This document shows positions 1-8,384 of a DNA stretch of 64,000 nucleotides, one piece after another. The stretch spans positions 1,860,001-1,924,000 of the forward strand of contig JADKHN010000001.1 in assembly GCA_016721725.1 (NCBI GenBank), in the 5' to 3' direction. The stretch comes from Chitinophagaceae bacterium (GTDB lineage Bacteria; Bacteroidota; Bacteroidia; Chitinophagales; Chitinophagaceae). The notes below the pieces were generated by a model. The model saw nothing but the letters and a program-made list of their open reading frames with translations, was not told where the DNA came from and ran no database searches. Every line of letters starts with the position of its first letter. Position 1 is the stretch's first letter. The translations under genes and the position numbers were made by a program.

Positions 1-52
1 CGTGACCGTGGCCGAGGGCGAAACGATCGACCTCTACGGAAGCGGGATCTAA
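1..52 (+). CDS. rplW: 50S ribosomal protein L23, C-terminal end (partial)
   Basis: Only the last 16 codons are present, read in frame 2 and ending with TAA at 50-52. The tail VTVAEGETIDLYGSGI resembles the end of Bacteroidota L23, and L23 normally precedes L2 in the S10 operon, which is what follows 60 nt later. The assignment rests on this short tail and on position. Confidence 0.8.
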   Translation, partial: VTVAEGETIDLYGSGI

Positions 53-112
53 TACAACAAATGAATGGTGGTCAGCACCGCAAAGTTTTGACAACATAAA
101 AAAGTAATTAAC

Positions 113-952
113 ATGGCACTCAGAAAATACAAACCCACTACAGCAGGAACCCGTTGGCGGATCGGTAACGCATACGCGGAGATCACCACCAGCACGCCGG
201 AGAAATCCCTGCTTGAGAAGCAAAAGAACACAGCCGGACGTAACGTGCAGGGCCGTCGTTCCATGCGCTATATGGGTGGCGGGAACAAGACCATGTACCG
301 CATCATCGATTTCAAGCGTAACAAGAAGAATATCCCGGCCGTTGTCAAGACGATCGAGTATGATCCAAACCGTACCGCTTTCATCGCCCTGCTGGCTTAT
401 GCCGATGGAGAGAAGCGTTATATCCTGGCTCCCCAGGGCTTACAGGTTGGTCAATCCGTACTCAGCGGCGACGATGTTGCACCTGAGTTGGGAAATGCCC
501 TGATGTTCAAACACATGCCGTTGGGTACCAACGTACACAATATTGAAATGCAGCCTGGTCATGGCGGTATCCTGGTGCGCAGCGCCGGTACCTCAGCCCA
601 ACTGAGCAATAAGGAAGAGAAATTCGCAGTATTGAAGATGCCGAGCGGCGAGTTGCGTAAGATCCTGATCAACTGTTATGCAACCGTTGGTGTGGTGAGC
701 AATAGCGACCATAGCCTCGAAAGCATGGGTAAGGCCGGACGTAACCGCTGGAAAGGCATCAGGCCTAGGACCAGGGCGGTAGCCATGAACCCCGTGGATC
801 ACCCGATGGGTGGTGGTGAAGGAAGGGCTTCGGGCGGACACCCGCGCAGCCGTAAAGGCAAGTACGCCAAAGGCGAGATCACCCGTACCCGTGGCAAGGG
901 ATCAGATAAAATGATCATCCAGCGCAGGAACGGTAAGAAAATAAGCAAGTAA
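113..952 (+). CDS. rplB: 50S ribosomal protein L2
   Basis: Full-length L2 (279 aa), a primary 23S rRNA binding protein beside the peptidyl-transferase centre. The hallmark stretch [13 protein letters not shown] near residue 225 contains the histidine equivalent to E. coli His229; Bacteroidota L2 has HPM where E. coli has HPH. The C-terminus is rich in Arg and Lys as usual. It follows rplW and precedes rpsS by 62 nt. The leader is A-rich with no Shine-Dalgarno sequence, which fits Bacteroidota initiation. Confidence 0.99.
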   Translation: MALRKYKPTTAGTRWRIGNAYAEITTSTPEKSLLEKQKNTAGRNVQGRRSMRYMGGGNKTMYRIIDFKRNKKNIPAVVKTIEYDPNRTAFIALLAYADGEKRYILAPQGLQVGQSVLSGDDVAPELGNALMFKHMPLGTNVHNIEMQPGHGGILVRSAGTSAQLSNKEEKFAVLKMPSGELRKILINCYATVGVVSNSDHSLESMGKAGRNRWKGIRPRTRAVAMNPVDHPMGGGEGRASGGHPRSRKGKYAKGEITRTRGKGSDKMIIQRRNGKKISK

Positions 953-1014
953 TCAATCATTGTTAAAATGGCTTCCCGGATGACCGGAGGCAAATCAACA
1001 AAAAACAATAAAAC

Positions 1015-1287
1015 ATGGCTCGTTCGTTAAAAAAAGGTCCTTATGTAGAAGCTAAACTGAACAACAAGGTGGCTGCTATCAATGAAGGTAAAAGTAAGAA
1101 AGGCGTGATCAAGACCTGGAGTCGCAGGAGCACCATCACCCCGGATTTCGTGGGTCAGACCTTTGCCGTTCATAATGGCAATAAGTTCATCCCGGTTTAT
1201 GTGACCGAATTCATGGTTGGACATAAATTGGGTGAATTCGCCCCCACCCGGAACTTTAAAGGACACTCAAGTAAAAAGATCGCATAA
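1015..1287 (+). CDS. rpsS: 30S ribosomal protein S19
   Basis: S19 (90 aa), which binds the 16S rRNA 3' domain with S13 in the head of the small subunit. The start [12 protein letters not shown] and the core [16 protein letters not shown] are diagnostic. Order L2-S19-L22 is conserved. It is followed by a 92-nt gap that is long for a ribosomal operon and holds an inverted repeat of AACGTT/AAACCTT units. Confidence 0.99.
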   Translation: MARSLKKGPYVEAKLNNKVAAINEGKSKKGVIKTWSRRSTITPDFVGQTFAVHNGNKFIPVYVTEFMVGHKLGEFAPTRNFKGHSSKKIA

Positions 1288-1295
1288 AACGTTTA

Positions 1296-1358
1296 ACGTT
1301 TAACGTTGAAGGTTTACCGGTCACAACGCTGAAAACCTTTAAACGTTATAAACGACTT
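1296..1358. repeat. Imperfect inverted repeat in the rpsS-rplV gap
   Basis: The left arm contains AACGTTTAACGTTGAAGGTTT and the right arm AAACCTTTAAACGTT, which are complementary apart from one mismatch, so the transcript can fold into a hairpin. Repeated ACGTTTA units make up the left arm. There is no T-run, so this is not a terminator. It resembles the low-complexity hairpin spacers found in other gaps of this operon. Confidence 0.6.
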
Positions 1359-1379
1359 AAACCTTTCAAACAATAAAAA

Positions 1380-1727
1380 ATGGAAGCAATAGCAAAATTG
1401 AATAATTATCCCACATCGCCACGTAAAATGCGTTTACTGGTTGACCTGATCCGTGGGCTGGAAGTGGAAAAAGCGCTGGCTGTGCTGGAGCATAATCCGA
1501 AGCACCCGGCCGTTCCGCTGCGCAAACTGGTCCTGTCTGCCATTAACAACTGGAAGCAGAAGAATGAAGGTGGCGATGAAAGCAGCCTGGTGGTGAAAAC
1601 GATCATGGTGGATGGCGCCCGGGTGATCAAGCGTATGCGTCCTGCTCCGCAGGGTCGTGGTTACAGGGTTCGCAAGCGTAGCAACCATGTTACCGTTATC
1701 GTGGATTCTAAAGCAACAAAAAATTAA
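1380..1727 (+). CDS. rplV: 50S ribosomal protein L22
   Basis: L22 (115 aa), which contacts all six 23S rRNA domains and lines the exit tunnel with its beta-hairpin. The N-terminal [14 protein letters not shown] and the C-terminal hairpin region ([20 protein letters not shown]) match the family. The start follows a run of six A residues. It is a normal length and sits between S19 and S3 as expected. Confidence 0.99.
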   Translation: MEAIAKLNNYPTSPRKMRLLVDLIRGLEVEKALAVLEHNPKHPAVPLRKLVLSAINNWKQKNEGGDESSLVVKTIMVDGARVIKRMRPAPQGRGYRVRKRSNHVTVIVDSKATKN

Positions 1728-1751
1728 TAATAAAAAGCATTAACCAATAAT

Positions 1752-2552
1752 ATGGGTCAAAAAACAAATCCGATAGGCGCCAGGTTGGGAATCATCCGTG
1801 GTTGGGACAGCAACTGGTTCGCCAGTAAAACGGAATATCCAAAGAAACTGATCGAAGACAACAAGATCAGGAATTACCTGAATGCCCGTATCAACAAGGG
1901 GGGTATCGCCAAGATCGTGATCGAGCGTACGCTTAACAAGCTGATCGTTACCATCCATACCTCCAAGCCGGGTATCATCATTGGTAAAGGCGGTGGAGAA
2001 GTTGACCGTATCAAGGAAGAATTGAAGAAATTATGTGGAAAGGATGATGTGCAGATCAATATCCTGGAGATCCGCAGGCCCGAACTGGATGCCAACATCG
2101 TAGCCGATACGATCGCCCGCCAGCTCGAGAACAGGATCAATTACAAGCGGGCCATCAAAATGGCGATCGCTTCCGCGCTCCGCATGGGTGCCGAAGGGAT
2201 CAAAGTGAAGGTTGGCGGACGTTTGGGTGGCGCTGAGATCGCCCGTAGCGAAGAGATCAAACAAGGACGTACCCCTTTGCATACCCTTCGTATGGACATT
2301 GATTACGCCAATGTGTTCGCACTGACCGTTTACGGTAAGATCGGTATCAAGGTATGGATCTGTAAAGGAGAGGTACTGGGTAAGCGTGACCTGAATCCGA
2401 ACGTAGTTGCCGGTGGTGGTAAAGAACTCGGCGACAGGCAGGGTGGATTCGACCGCAGGGACGACCGCAGGGATGACCGCAGGGGCGGTGGCGACCGCAG
2501 GGGCGGCGGTGGTGGAAACCGTGGCGGCGGCGGTGGTGGAAGAAGGAACTAA
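1752..2552 (+). CDS. rpsC: 30S ribosomal protein S3 with Gly/Arg/Asp-rich tail
   Basis: S3 (266 aa) helps form the mRNA entry channel and its helicase activity. The N-terminal KH domain carries the GKGG loop at about residues 78-81, followed by the C-terminal S3 domain with [11 protein letters not shown]. From about residue 220 the protein runs into an added tail of some 45 residues made of [14 protein letters not shown] and RGGGGGG units, ending RRN, so it is longer than E. coli S3 (233 aa). The tail is repetitive at the DNA level too (GACCGCAGGG units). Confidence 0.98.
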   Translation: MGQKTNPIGARLGIIRGWDSNWFASKTEYPKKLIEDNKIRNYLNARINKGGIAKIVIERTLNKLIVTIHTSKPGIIIGKGGGEVDRIKEELKKLCGKDDVQINILEIRRPELDANIVADTIARQLENRINYKRAIKMAIASALRMGAEGIKVKVGGRLGGAEIARSEEIKQGRTPLHTLRMDIDYANVFALTVYGKIGIKVWICKGEVLGKRDLNPNVVAGGGKELGDRQGGFDRRDDRRDDRRGGGDRRGGGGGNRGGGGGGRRN

Positions 2553-2564
2553 GGTTAATGTGCC

Positions 2565-2683
2565 AATATGCAGATGTGCAAATGTGCAAATGCAGCGGCC
2601 AGGAGTATAAAAAATTAAGAATCGTGTTTGGTGTGAAATAATTGGCACTGGGCACATTTTCAAAATTTGCAAATTGATTTAAG
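2565..2683. repeat. Low-complexity period-8 spacer between rpsC and rplP
   Basis: This 131-nt gap inside the ribosomal operon has TGTGCAAA repeated with period 8 on the left. On the right lie ATTGGCAC and GGGCACATT, complementary to the AATGTGCCAAT at 2563-2573, and a TTTGCAAA motif. It can fold back on itself. No ORF and no T-tract terminator are present. Confidence 0.55.
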
Positions 2684-3103
2684 ATGTTATCACCAAAAAG
2701 AAGCAAACACAGGAAGACGCAAAAAGGCAGGATGAAGGGCAACACCAAGAGGGGTGCGACCCTGGCCTTTGGAACTTTTGGATTAAAAGCGCTGGACAGC
2801 GTATGGCTGACCAACCGCCAGATCGAAAGTGCCCGTCAGGCCATGACCCGTCATATGAAGCGTGAAGGAAACGTGTGGATCAGGATATTCCCGGACAAGC
2901 CGATCACCGCCAAGCCTGCAGAGGTAAGGATGGGTAAGGGAAAGGGTAACCCGGAGGGATGGGCGGCCATCGTTCAGCCCGGAAGGATCCTTTTTGAAGC
3001 GGACGGTGTGAGCGAGCAAACAGCCAAAGAGGCTTTCGCCCTGGCTGCGCAGAAACTGCCGATCCTGACCAAGTTTGTGGTTCGTCACGATTATGAAGCA
3101 TAA
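2684..3103 (+). CDS. rplP: 50S ribosomal protein L16
   Basis: L16 (139 aa), needed for 50S maturation and A-site tRNA positioning. The N-terminal [19 protein letters not shown] and the central [20 protein letters not shown] are strongly diagnostic. The length is standard. It lies between S3 and L29 as in nearly all bacteria, but both flanking gaps (131 and 95 nt) are long and repetitive. Confidence 0.99.
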   Translation: MLSPKRSKHRKTQKGRMKGNTKRGATLAFGTFGLKALDSVWLTNRQIESARQAMTRHMKREGNVWIRIFPDKPITAKPAEVRMGKGKGNPEGWAAIVQPGRILFEADGVSEQTAKEAFALAAQKLPILTKFVVRHDYEA

Positions 3104-3107
3104 GCAA

Positions 3108-3198
3108 TTTGAAGATGGACTGATTTGAAGATGTGCCGGTTGATGGCATTCTACAAATCAAAAAATCACCAAATTTTCAAATTTTCAAATTAATAAAG
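3108..3198. repeat. Low-complexity period-8 inverted spacer between rplP and rpmC
   Basis: ATTTGAAGAT occurs twice on the left of the gap and AAATTTTC occurs in tandem (period 8) on the right. The arms are complementary in part (TTTGAA/TTCAAA), so the spacer can pair with itself. The right part runs directly into the rpmC leader. Confidence 0.55.
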
Positions 3199-3408
3199 AT
3201 GTCTAAGAAAGTTGATTTTGTAAAAAGCCTGAGCGGGTTGAACGAGGCGGATCTGCAAGCGAAGATCGCTGAAGATGAACTGCGCATGAAGAAATTGTCT
3301 TTTGCACACGCCATCTCTCCCCTGGAGAATCCGCAAAGCATCCGTTCACTGAGAAGGGATATCGCCCGGTTGAAAACCGCGTTAAAGAAAAAACAATTGG
3401 GGTTTTAA
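3199..3408 (+). CDS. rpmC: 50S ribosomal protein L29
   Basis: L29 (69 aa), located at the polypeptide exit where it helps dock SRP and trigger factor. I chose the ATG at 3199 (MSKKVDFVKSL) because the upstream in-frame extension to 3133 is translated spacer repeat. The family pattern is visible: an N-terminal helix with LNEADLQAKI, then ENPQSIRSLRRDIARLKT. It sits between L16 and S17. Confidence 0.97.
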   Translation: MSKKVDFVKSLSGLNEADLQAKIAEDELRMKKLSFAHAISPLENPQSIRSLRRDIARLKTALKKKQLGF

Positions 3409-3430
3409 TAAGCCATAAAAAGTAGCAACA

Positions 3431-3688
3431 ATGCCAGAAAGAAATTTAAGGAAAACGAAGTTAGGGGTTGTCTCCAGCAATAAAATGGACAAGACGATCA
3501 CCGTGAATGTAGAAAGGAAGGTAAAGCATCCTTTGTACGGTAAGTTCGTGAAAAAGACGACCAAATTCCACGCGCATGACGAGAAGAACGAATGCAGCAT
3601 CGGAGATACGGTGAAGATCATGGAAAGCCGTCCGCTGAGCAAGACCAAGCGCTGGAGGCTCGTGGAAGTGGTTGAAAAGGTAAAATAA
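3431..3688 (+). CDS. rpsQ: 30S ribosomal protein S17
   Basis: S17 (85 aa), an OB-fold primary binder of 16S rRNA. The signatures are [20 protein letters not shown] near the start and [18 protein letters not shown] near residue 55. It is 22 nt after rpmC. An 84-nt repetitive spacer follows before rplN. Confidence 0.98.
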   Translation: MPERNLRKTKLGVVSSNKMDKTITVNVERKVKHPLYGKFVKKTTKFHAHDEKNECSIGDTVKIMESRPLSKTKRWRLVEVVEKVK

Positions 3689-3693
3689 AAATT

Positions 3694-3772
3694 TACGGTT
3701 TGAAGTTTGTGGTTTGTGGTTGAGGAGACCCAACAACAAACGACAGACAACAAACGACAAACATTAATAAAG
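3694..3772. repeat. Period-7 inverted spacer between rpsQ and rplN
   Basis: The left half repeats GTTTGTG with period 7 and the right half repeats CAAACGA and CAACAAA units with the same period. The halves are complementary (GTTTGT/ACAAAC), giving a potential long imperfect hairpin directly upstream of rplN. It is the clearest of the repetitive gaps in this operon. Confidence 0.65.
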
Positions 3773-4141
3773 ATGATACAACAAGAGAGCAGACTAAATG
3801 TAGCAGATAACAGCGGCGCCAAAGAAGTGCTTTGTATCCGTGTACTGGGTAACAGCGGACAGGATTACGCCAAGATCGGCGATAAGATCGTGGTAACCGT
3901 GAAGGATGCCATGCCTGCCGGCGGGATCAAGAAAGGTACCGTAAGCAAGGCTGTCATCGTTCGTACCACCAATAAACTACGTCGCAAGGATGGTTCTTAT
4001 ATCCGGTTTGATGACAACGCGGTGGTATTGCTGAACGCCTCCGACGAACCCAGGGGTACAAGGATCTTCGGCCCGGTTGCCCGTGAACTGAGGGATAAGG
4101 GGTATATGAAGATCATATCACTGGCACCCGAGGTATTATAA
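3773..4141 (+). CDS. rplN: 50S ribosomal protein L14
   Basis: L14 (122 aa), part of the inter-subunit bridge region and the RsfS binding site. The ATG at 3773 gives the standard start [20 protein letters not shown]; the longer frame upstream is translated spacer. The C-terminus [28 protein letters not shown] is typical. Confidence 0.99.
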   Translation: MIQQESRLNVADNSGAKEVLCIRVLGNSGQDYAKIGDKIVVTVKDAMPAGGIKKGTVSKAVIVRTTNKLRRKDGSYIRFDDNAVVLLNASDEPRGTRIFGPVARELRDKGYMKIISLAPEVL

Positions 4142-4149
4142 ACATGCAT

Positions 4150-4196
4150 TAAAACAAAATTTGCAAATTGGCTAATTTGCAAATTTGCAAATTGAT
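4150..4196. repeat. TTTGCAAA self-complementary repeats between rplN and rplX
   Basis: The palindrome TTTGCAAA occurs three times in about 40 nt, with two copies in tandem (period 8). It can cruciform or hairpin in several registers. There is no ORF or terminator here. Confidence 0.6.
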
Positions 4197-4202
4197 AAAA
4201 AA

Positions 4203-4541
4203 ATGAGTACAAGATTCAAACCAAAGTTCAACATCAAAAAGGGCGACTCGGTTGTGGTGATCACCGGTGAAGACAAGGACCTGAAAAAGCCCCGGAAAGT
4301 GTTGGAGATCATTTCGGAAAAGAACCGCATTCTGGTTGAAGGTGTCAATATCGTCACCAAGCATACCAAGCCGACTTCACAGAACACCAAGGGCGGTATC
4401 GTTAAGAAAGAGGCTCCGATCGCCATCAGTAATGTGATGTTGTGGGATGCCAAGGCCGGTGTACCGACCAAGATCAAACGCAGTCGCGAAAACGGTAAAT
4501 TAGTCAGAATCGCTAAAAAATCAGGGGAGGTAATCAAATAA
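4203..4541 (+). CDS. rplX: 50S ribosomal protein L24
   Basis: L24 (112 aa), an assembly initiator with a KOW motif. The start at 4203 ([17 protein letters not shown]) is preferred over an in-frame ATG six codons upstream that lies in the spacer repeats. The KOW core is [13 protein letters not shown], followed by [18 protein letters not shown]. Its stop TAA overlaps the rplE start by one base, suggesting translational coupling. Confidence 0.97.
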   Translation: MSTRFKPKFNIKKGDSVVVITGEDKDLKKPRKVLEIISEKNRILVEGVNIVTKHTKPTSQNTKGGIVKKEAPIAISNVMLWDAKAGVPTKIKRSRENGKLVRIAKKSGEVIK

Positions 4542-5107
4542 TGAACACAGCAACAAATACTCCAAGGTTAGCCGACAAGTACAAAAAGGAAGTTGTACCG
4601 GCGCTAATGAAGAAATTCAGTTACAAAACGGTCATGCAGGCCCCCAGGTTGACAAAGATCTGTCTGAACAGGGGTGTCAATGGCGCAGTGACCGACAAGA
4701 AGCTGATCGACATCGCGGTAGAAGAGTTGTCCAGCATCACGGGTCAGAAGGCCGTGGCTACGATGTCCAAAAAAGACATTTCCAACTTCAAGTTGCGTAA
4801 GAACATGCCCATCGGTGCAAGGGTTACGCTGCGCGGAGTCAAGATGTACGAATTCCTGGACAGGCTGGTCTCTGTTTCACTGCCCCGTGTACGCGACTTC
4901 AAAGGCATCAACGACAAGTCGTTCGACGGCCGCGGCAATTACACCCTGGGTGTTACCGAGCAGATCATTTTCCCGGAGATCGATATCGACAAGGTGAACA
5001 AGATCACTGGTCTGGATATCACTTTCGTCACCACCGCGGGTACCAATGAAGAAGCATTTGAATTGCTGAAGGAATTGGGCATGCCTTTTAAAAACATTAA
5101 AAAATAA
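4541..5107 (+). CDS. rplE: 50S ribosomal protein L5
   Basis: L5 (188 aa), which binds 5S rRNA in the central protuberance. Recognisable stretches are [15 protein letters not shown] near residue 30, [12 protein letters not shown] near 98, and [15 protein letters not shown] near 138. The start codon overlaps the rplX stop by one base (TAATG). The N-terminus is slightly longer than in E. coli (179 aa). Confidence 0.99.
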   Translation: MNTATNTPRLADKYKKEVVPALMKKFSYKTVMQAPRLTKICLNRGVNGAVTDKKLIDIAVEELSSITGQKAVATMSKKDISNFKLRKNMPIGARVTLRGVKMYEFLDRLVSVSLPRVRDFKGINDKSFDGRGNYTLGVTEQIIFPEIDIDKVNKITGLDITFVTTAGTNEEAFELLKELGMPFKNIKK

Positions 5108-5117
5108 TCGATTCATA

Positions 5118-5387
5118 ATGGCAAAAAAATCTATTGAAGCCAGGCAAAGAAAACGCGAGGTCATGTCGGCCAAATACGCTGAAAAAAGGAAAGCGTTGAA
5201 AGCTGCGGGCAATTACGCCGCTCTTGATCTGTTACCGAAAAACTCGTCTCCTGTCCGGTTGAAGAACCGTTGTCAGCTGACCGGCCGTCCGAGGGGATAT
5301 ATGCGCCATTTCGGGTTGTCCAGGAACATGTTCAGGGATATGGCCCTCCAGGGTAAGATACCGGGTGTAACGAAAGCCAGCTGGTAA
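5118..5387 (+). CDS. rpsN: 30S ribosomal protein S14 (zinc-free type)
   Basis: S14 (89 aa) of the long form without the two CxxC zinc pairs; the only cysteine is in [21 protein letters not shown]. It ends with the typical GVTKASW. S14 is part of the 30S head. It lies between L5 and S8 as expected. Confidence 0.99.
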   Translation: MAKKSIEARQRKREVMSAKYAEKRKALKAAGNYAALDLLPKNSSPVRLKNRCQLTGRPRGYMRHFGLSRNMFRDMALQGKIPGVTKASW

Positions 5388-5462
5388 AATCCCCTGACCC
5401 CCAAAAGGGGGAAAAGGATATCGCATTGTAATAATTTTTTAAAACATTTAATTGACATAACA

Positions 5463-5861
5463 ATGGTTACTGATCCCATAGCAGATTATCTCACCAGAAT
5501 CCGTAACGCACAGATGGCCAACCACCGTATCGTGGAAATTCCGGCCAGCAATCTGAAAAAGCGTATCACGGAGATCCTGTACGAAAAAGGATACATCCTC
5601 AAGTATAAATTCGAGGACGACAAGAAACAGGGCGTGATCAAGATCGCTTTGAAATATGATGCAGCGACCAAACTGCCGGTGATCCAGAGCCTGGAGCGGG
5701 TAAGTCGTCCGGGCTTGCGTACTTATGCCAAGCCGGAGGAATTCAGGCGTGTGAAGAACGGACTGGGTGTGGCGATTATCTCCACTTCAAAGGGTGTGAT
5801 GACCGATAAGGAAGCCAAGGCCCAGAATGTGGGAGGTGAAGTATTGTGTAATATCTATTAA
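5463..5861 (+). CDS. rpsH: 30S ribosomal protein S8
   Basis: S8 (132 aa), a primary 16S binder and in E. coli the translational repressor of the spc operon. The start MVTDPIADYLTRIRNAQMA and the C-terminal GVAIISTSKGVMTDKEA are family signatures. A 75-nt gap separates it from rpsN. No S8-binding mimic could be identified by eye. Confidence 0.99.
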   Translation: MVTDPIADYLTRIRNAQMANHRIVEIPASNLKKRITEILYEKGYILKYKFEDDKKQGVIKIALKYDAATKLPVIQSLERVSRPGLRTYAKPEEFRRVKNGLGVAIISTSKGVMTDKEAKAQNVGGEVLCNIY

Positions 5862-5936
5862 TCATTTCGTTACTGATACATTAAGCCGGACCTATAGCAG
5901 GCTGACCGGTCAGGAACAAAAAATAAACAAACAATT

Positions 5937-6491
5937 ATGTCTCGTATAGGTAAGCAACCCGTCGAAATCCCGGCAAACGTAACCGTTACGGTTGGCGCTG
6001 ACGGCAATGTGACCGTAAAAGGTCCGAAAGGTGAACTGAAGCAAACGATCGATCGTGATATCAAGATCGAAGTGAAGGATGGCGTGGTGAACATCATGCG
6101 TCCGACAGACCAGATCCGCCACCGGGCCATGCATGGTCTCTATCGTTCCCTGATCAGCAATATGGTCAAAGGGGTCACCGAAGGCTATGTTAAGAAACTG
6201 GAACTCGTGGGTGTGGGTTATAAAGCCGCCAACCAGGGTAACCTGCTCGACCTGGCGCTGGGTTATTCTCACAACATTATTTTTGAAATACCCAAGGAAC
6301 TGAAAGTGACCACTTCCCAGGAAAAAGGTCAGAACCCAATGATCCAGTTCGAGAGCATCGATAAGCAACTGATTGGCCAGGTTTGCGCCAAGATCAGGAG
6401 CCTGCGTAAGCCTGAACCATACAAGGGTAAGGGTGTCAAGTTCGCCGGTGAAGTGCTGAGGAGAAAAGCAGGCAAGGCAGCAGGTAAATAA
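5937..6491 (+). CDS. rplF: 50S ribosomal protein L6
   Basis: L6 (184 aa), near the sarcin-ricin loop. Two tandem L6 domains are visible: MSRIGKQPVEIPANVTV at the start, and the C-terminal signature EPYKGKGVKFAGEVLRRKAGKA. It is a normal length. A 108-nt gap follows before rplR. Confidence 0.99.
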   Translation: MSRIGKQPVEIPANVTVTVGADGNVTVKGPKGELKQTIDRDIKIEVKDGVVNIMRPTDQIRHRAMHGLYRSLISNMVKGVTEGYVKKLELVGVGYKAANQGNLLDLALGYSHNIIFEIPKELKVTTSQEKGQNPMIQFESIDKQLIGQVCAKIRSLRKPEPYKGKGVKFAGEVLRRKAGKAAGK

Positions 6492-6599
6492 TAAGTTTAC
6501 GGGTCGATAAGGTTAGAGGGTAACAGCGCTAATAACTTATCTACTGATTAACGAATCAACCATTTTCCCGGCAGTATCGGGAGAGAAAAATAAAAGAAT

Positions 6600-6953
6600 A
6601 TGAACAACAAATCAAGTGCAAGGGTAAAGATCAAGTACCGCATCCGCAAAAAGATCAGCGGGGTATCTGAAAAACCACGCTTAAGTGTCTTCAGGAGCAA
6701 CAGCGACATTTACGCTCAGTTGATCGATGATTCAAATGGCGTGACGATCGCCGCCGCTTCATCCAGGGAAAAGGACATCCAGGCTCAAAAAGCCCCTAAG
6801 ATCGAGAAAAGCAAGATGGTGGGTGCCGCTATCGCCCGTAAGGCCGGTGAACTGGGTATCAAAACCGTTGTTTTCGACCGGGGTGGTTATATCTATCATG
6901 GCCGCGTGAAAGCCGTTGCCGAAGGCGCCCGTGAAGGCGGACTGGTATTCTAA
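6600..6953 (+). CDS. rplR: 50S ribosomal protein L18
   Basis: L18 (117 aa), a 5S rRNA binder. Diagnostic parts are KPRLSVFRSNSDIYAQLIDD in the N-terminal third and VVFDRGGYIYHGRVKAVAEGAREGGL at the end. It is followed by rpsE after 28 nt. Confidence 0.99.
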   Translation: MNNKSSARVKIKYRIRKKISGVSEKPRLSVFRSNSDIYAQLIDDSNGVTIAAASSREKDIQAQKAPKIEKSKMVGAAIARKAGELGIKTVVFDRGGYIYHGRVKAVAEGAREGGLVF

Positions 6954-6981
6954 TTCATTAACATTCTAATCAAAGAAATAA

Positions 6982-7500
6982 ATGTCAAATCTAATTGTAA
7001 ACAAAGTTAAGGCCGGTGATCTTGAATTGAAAGATAAGGTCGTGGCCATCAACCGGGTTGTTAAGACAACCAAGGGCGGTCGTGCATTCAGTTTCTCCGC
7101 CCTGGTCGTTGTGGGTAATGAAGCCGGGGTGGTTGGACATGGCCTGGGAAAAGCCAAGGAAGTGCAGGAAGCCATCACCAAAGGGATCGAGGATGCCAAG
7201 AAGAACCTGATCAGGATACCCATCATGCACGGAACCATTCCTCATGACCAGTTAAGCAAGGAAGGCGCTGCAAAAGTATACATCAAGCCTGCTGCCCATG
7301 GTACAGGCGTGATCGCCGGAGGCAGCATGCGTGCCGTCCTGGAAGCCGCCGGTATCACCGACGTACTGGCCAAGAACCTGGGATCAGCCAATCCGCACAA
7401 TGTGGTTAAAGCCACTTTCAAGGCGCTGGCTACTTTGCGTGAACCCATCTCTGTTGCTAAAACACGTGGCGTTTCACTGAAGAAGGTATTTAACGGATAA
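6982..7500 (+). CDS. rpsE: 30S ribosomal protein S5
   Basis: S5 (172 aa), which supports decoding accuracy and mRNA unwinding with S3 and S4. The N-terminal double-stranded RNA-binding domain carries [20 protein letters not shown], and the C-terminal half has the [18 protein letters not shown] segment. Spacing to rpmD is 51 nt. Confidence 0.99.
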   Translation: MSNLIVNKVKAGDLELKDKVVAINRVVKTTKGGRAFSFSALVVVGNEAGVVGHGLGKAKEVQEAITKGIEDAKKNLIRIPIMHGTIPHDQLSKEGAAKVYIKPAAHGTGVIAGGSMRAVLEAAGITDVLAKNLGSANPHNVVKATFKALATLREPISVAKTRGVSLKKVFNG

Positions 7501-7551
7501 TCAATCAGCAGGCCCTCCAGACCGGTGGCCGGCAGTCAAAAGCATATCGAA

Positions 7552-7734
7552 ATGAAAAAGATCAAAGTAACACAGGTAAAAAGCATCATCGACAGGTCGG
7601 AGCGCCAGAAAAGGACCATGCAGGCACTGGGACTGAGAAAAGTGAATGCTTCCGTTGAAGTGGAAGCGACTCCCCAGATCCTGGGCATGGTGAATAAGGT
7701 ACATCACCTGGTTAAGGTGGAAGAGTTGGCTTAA
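7552..7734 (+). CDS. rpmD: 50S ribosomal protein L30
   Basis: L30 (60 aa), a small 50S protein. The ATG at 7552 gives MKKIKVTQVKSIIDRSERQK, the usual start; an alternative start nine codons upstream would add residues that match no L30. The family core TMQALGLRKVN is present. It lies between S5 and L15. Confidence 0.97.
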   Translation: MKKIKVTQVKSIIDRSERQKRTMQALGLRKVNASVEVEATPQILGMVNKVHHLVKVEELA

Positions 7735-7740
7735 TCTATT

Positions 7741-7799
7741 TTAAATTTTGAATGATGGATTTTAAATTGGAAACAATAGATTCAACATTCAAAATTTAT
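7741..7799. repeat. Inverted repeat between rpmD and rplO
   Basis: AAATTTTGAATG on the left is the exact complement of CATTCAAAATTT on the right, giving a 12-bp arm, with further partly complementary AT-rich sequence around it. A second small hairpin, GGGGCGATTCCCC at 7825-7837, follows before rplO. Neither has a U-tract, so they look like spacer structures rather than terminators. Confidence 0.65.
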
Positions 7800-7857
7800 C
7801 ATTTACAATAACACTAAAAGCGAGGGGCGATTCCCCGTAAGTACAAAATCAACAAAA

Positions 7858-8307
7858 ATGAAACTACACACACTTCAGCCTGCAAAAGGGGCAACTCACA
7901 AGGAAAAGCGCATCGGTCGTGGTGAAGCAAGTGGCAAGGGCGGCACATCTACAAAAGGTAATAAGGGCGGTCAAAGCCGTACGGGTTATAAGAGCAAGAT
8001 GGCCCATGAAGGCGGCCAGATGCCGATCCAGCGTCGTATCCCCAAGCGTGGATTCAAGAACAACAACCGGATCGAATTCAAAGTACTCAATGTTGGCCAG
8101 ATCGATCAATTGGCGGAAAAATACGGTATCACGGAATTCAGTCTTCAGAACCTGTACATCAACGGGCTGATCAGCCAGACTGACAGCGTGAAGTTGCTGG
8201 GTAACGGTGAACTGAAAGGCAAATTCACTTTCAAGGTGAATGCTGCCAGTGAAAAGGCCAAAGCCGCCATTGAAGCTGCCGGAGGTTCTGTCGAGATAGT
8301 GAAATAA
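7858..8307 (+). CDS. rplO: 50S ribosomal protein L15
   Basis: L15 (149 aa). The N-terminal glycine-rich rRNA-embedded extension (RIGRGEASGKGGTSTKGNKG and GGQMPIQRRIPKRGF) is diagnostic. L15 directly precedes secY, as in most bacteria. The gap to secY is 77 nt. Confidence 0.99.
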   Translation: MKLHTLQPAKGATHKEKRIGRGEASGKGGTSTKGNKGGQSRTGYKSKMAHEGGQMPIQRRIPKRGFKNNNRIEFKVLNVGQIDQLAEKYGITEFSLQNLYINGLISQTDSVKLLGNGELKGKFTFKVNAASEKAKAAIEAAGGSVEIVK

Positions 8308-8384
8308 TTTCGCGATATTTGCCTGCCGCATGATTTAATGCGTCTTTTCAGTATAGCGCAAAACATTTAAATCGTTTTAATTCT

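Noticed and set aside
2347..2814. Long antisense frames opposite rpsC and rplP
   Set aside because: They owe their length to the repetitive Gly/Arg-rich tail and spacer repeats; they lack family signatures and oppose highly conserved genes.
5388..5462. Terminator between rpsN and rpsH
   Set aside because: CCCCTGACCCCCAAAAGGGG can pair weakly, but no proper T-run follows the stem and it would split a conserved operon.
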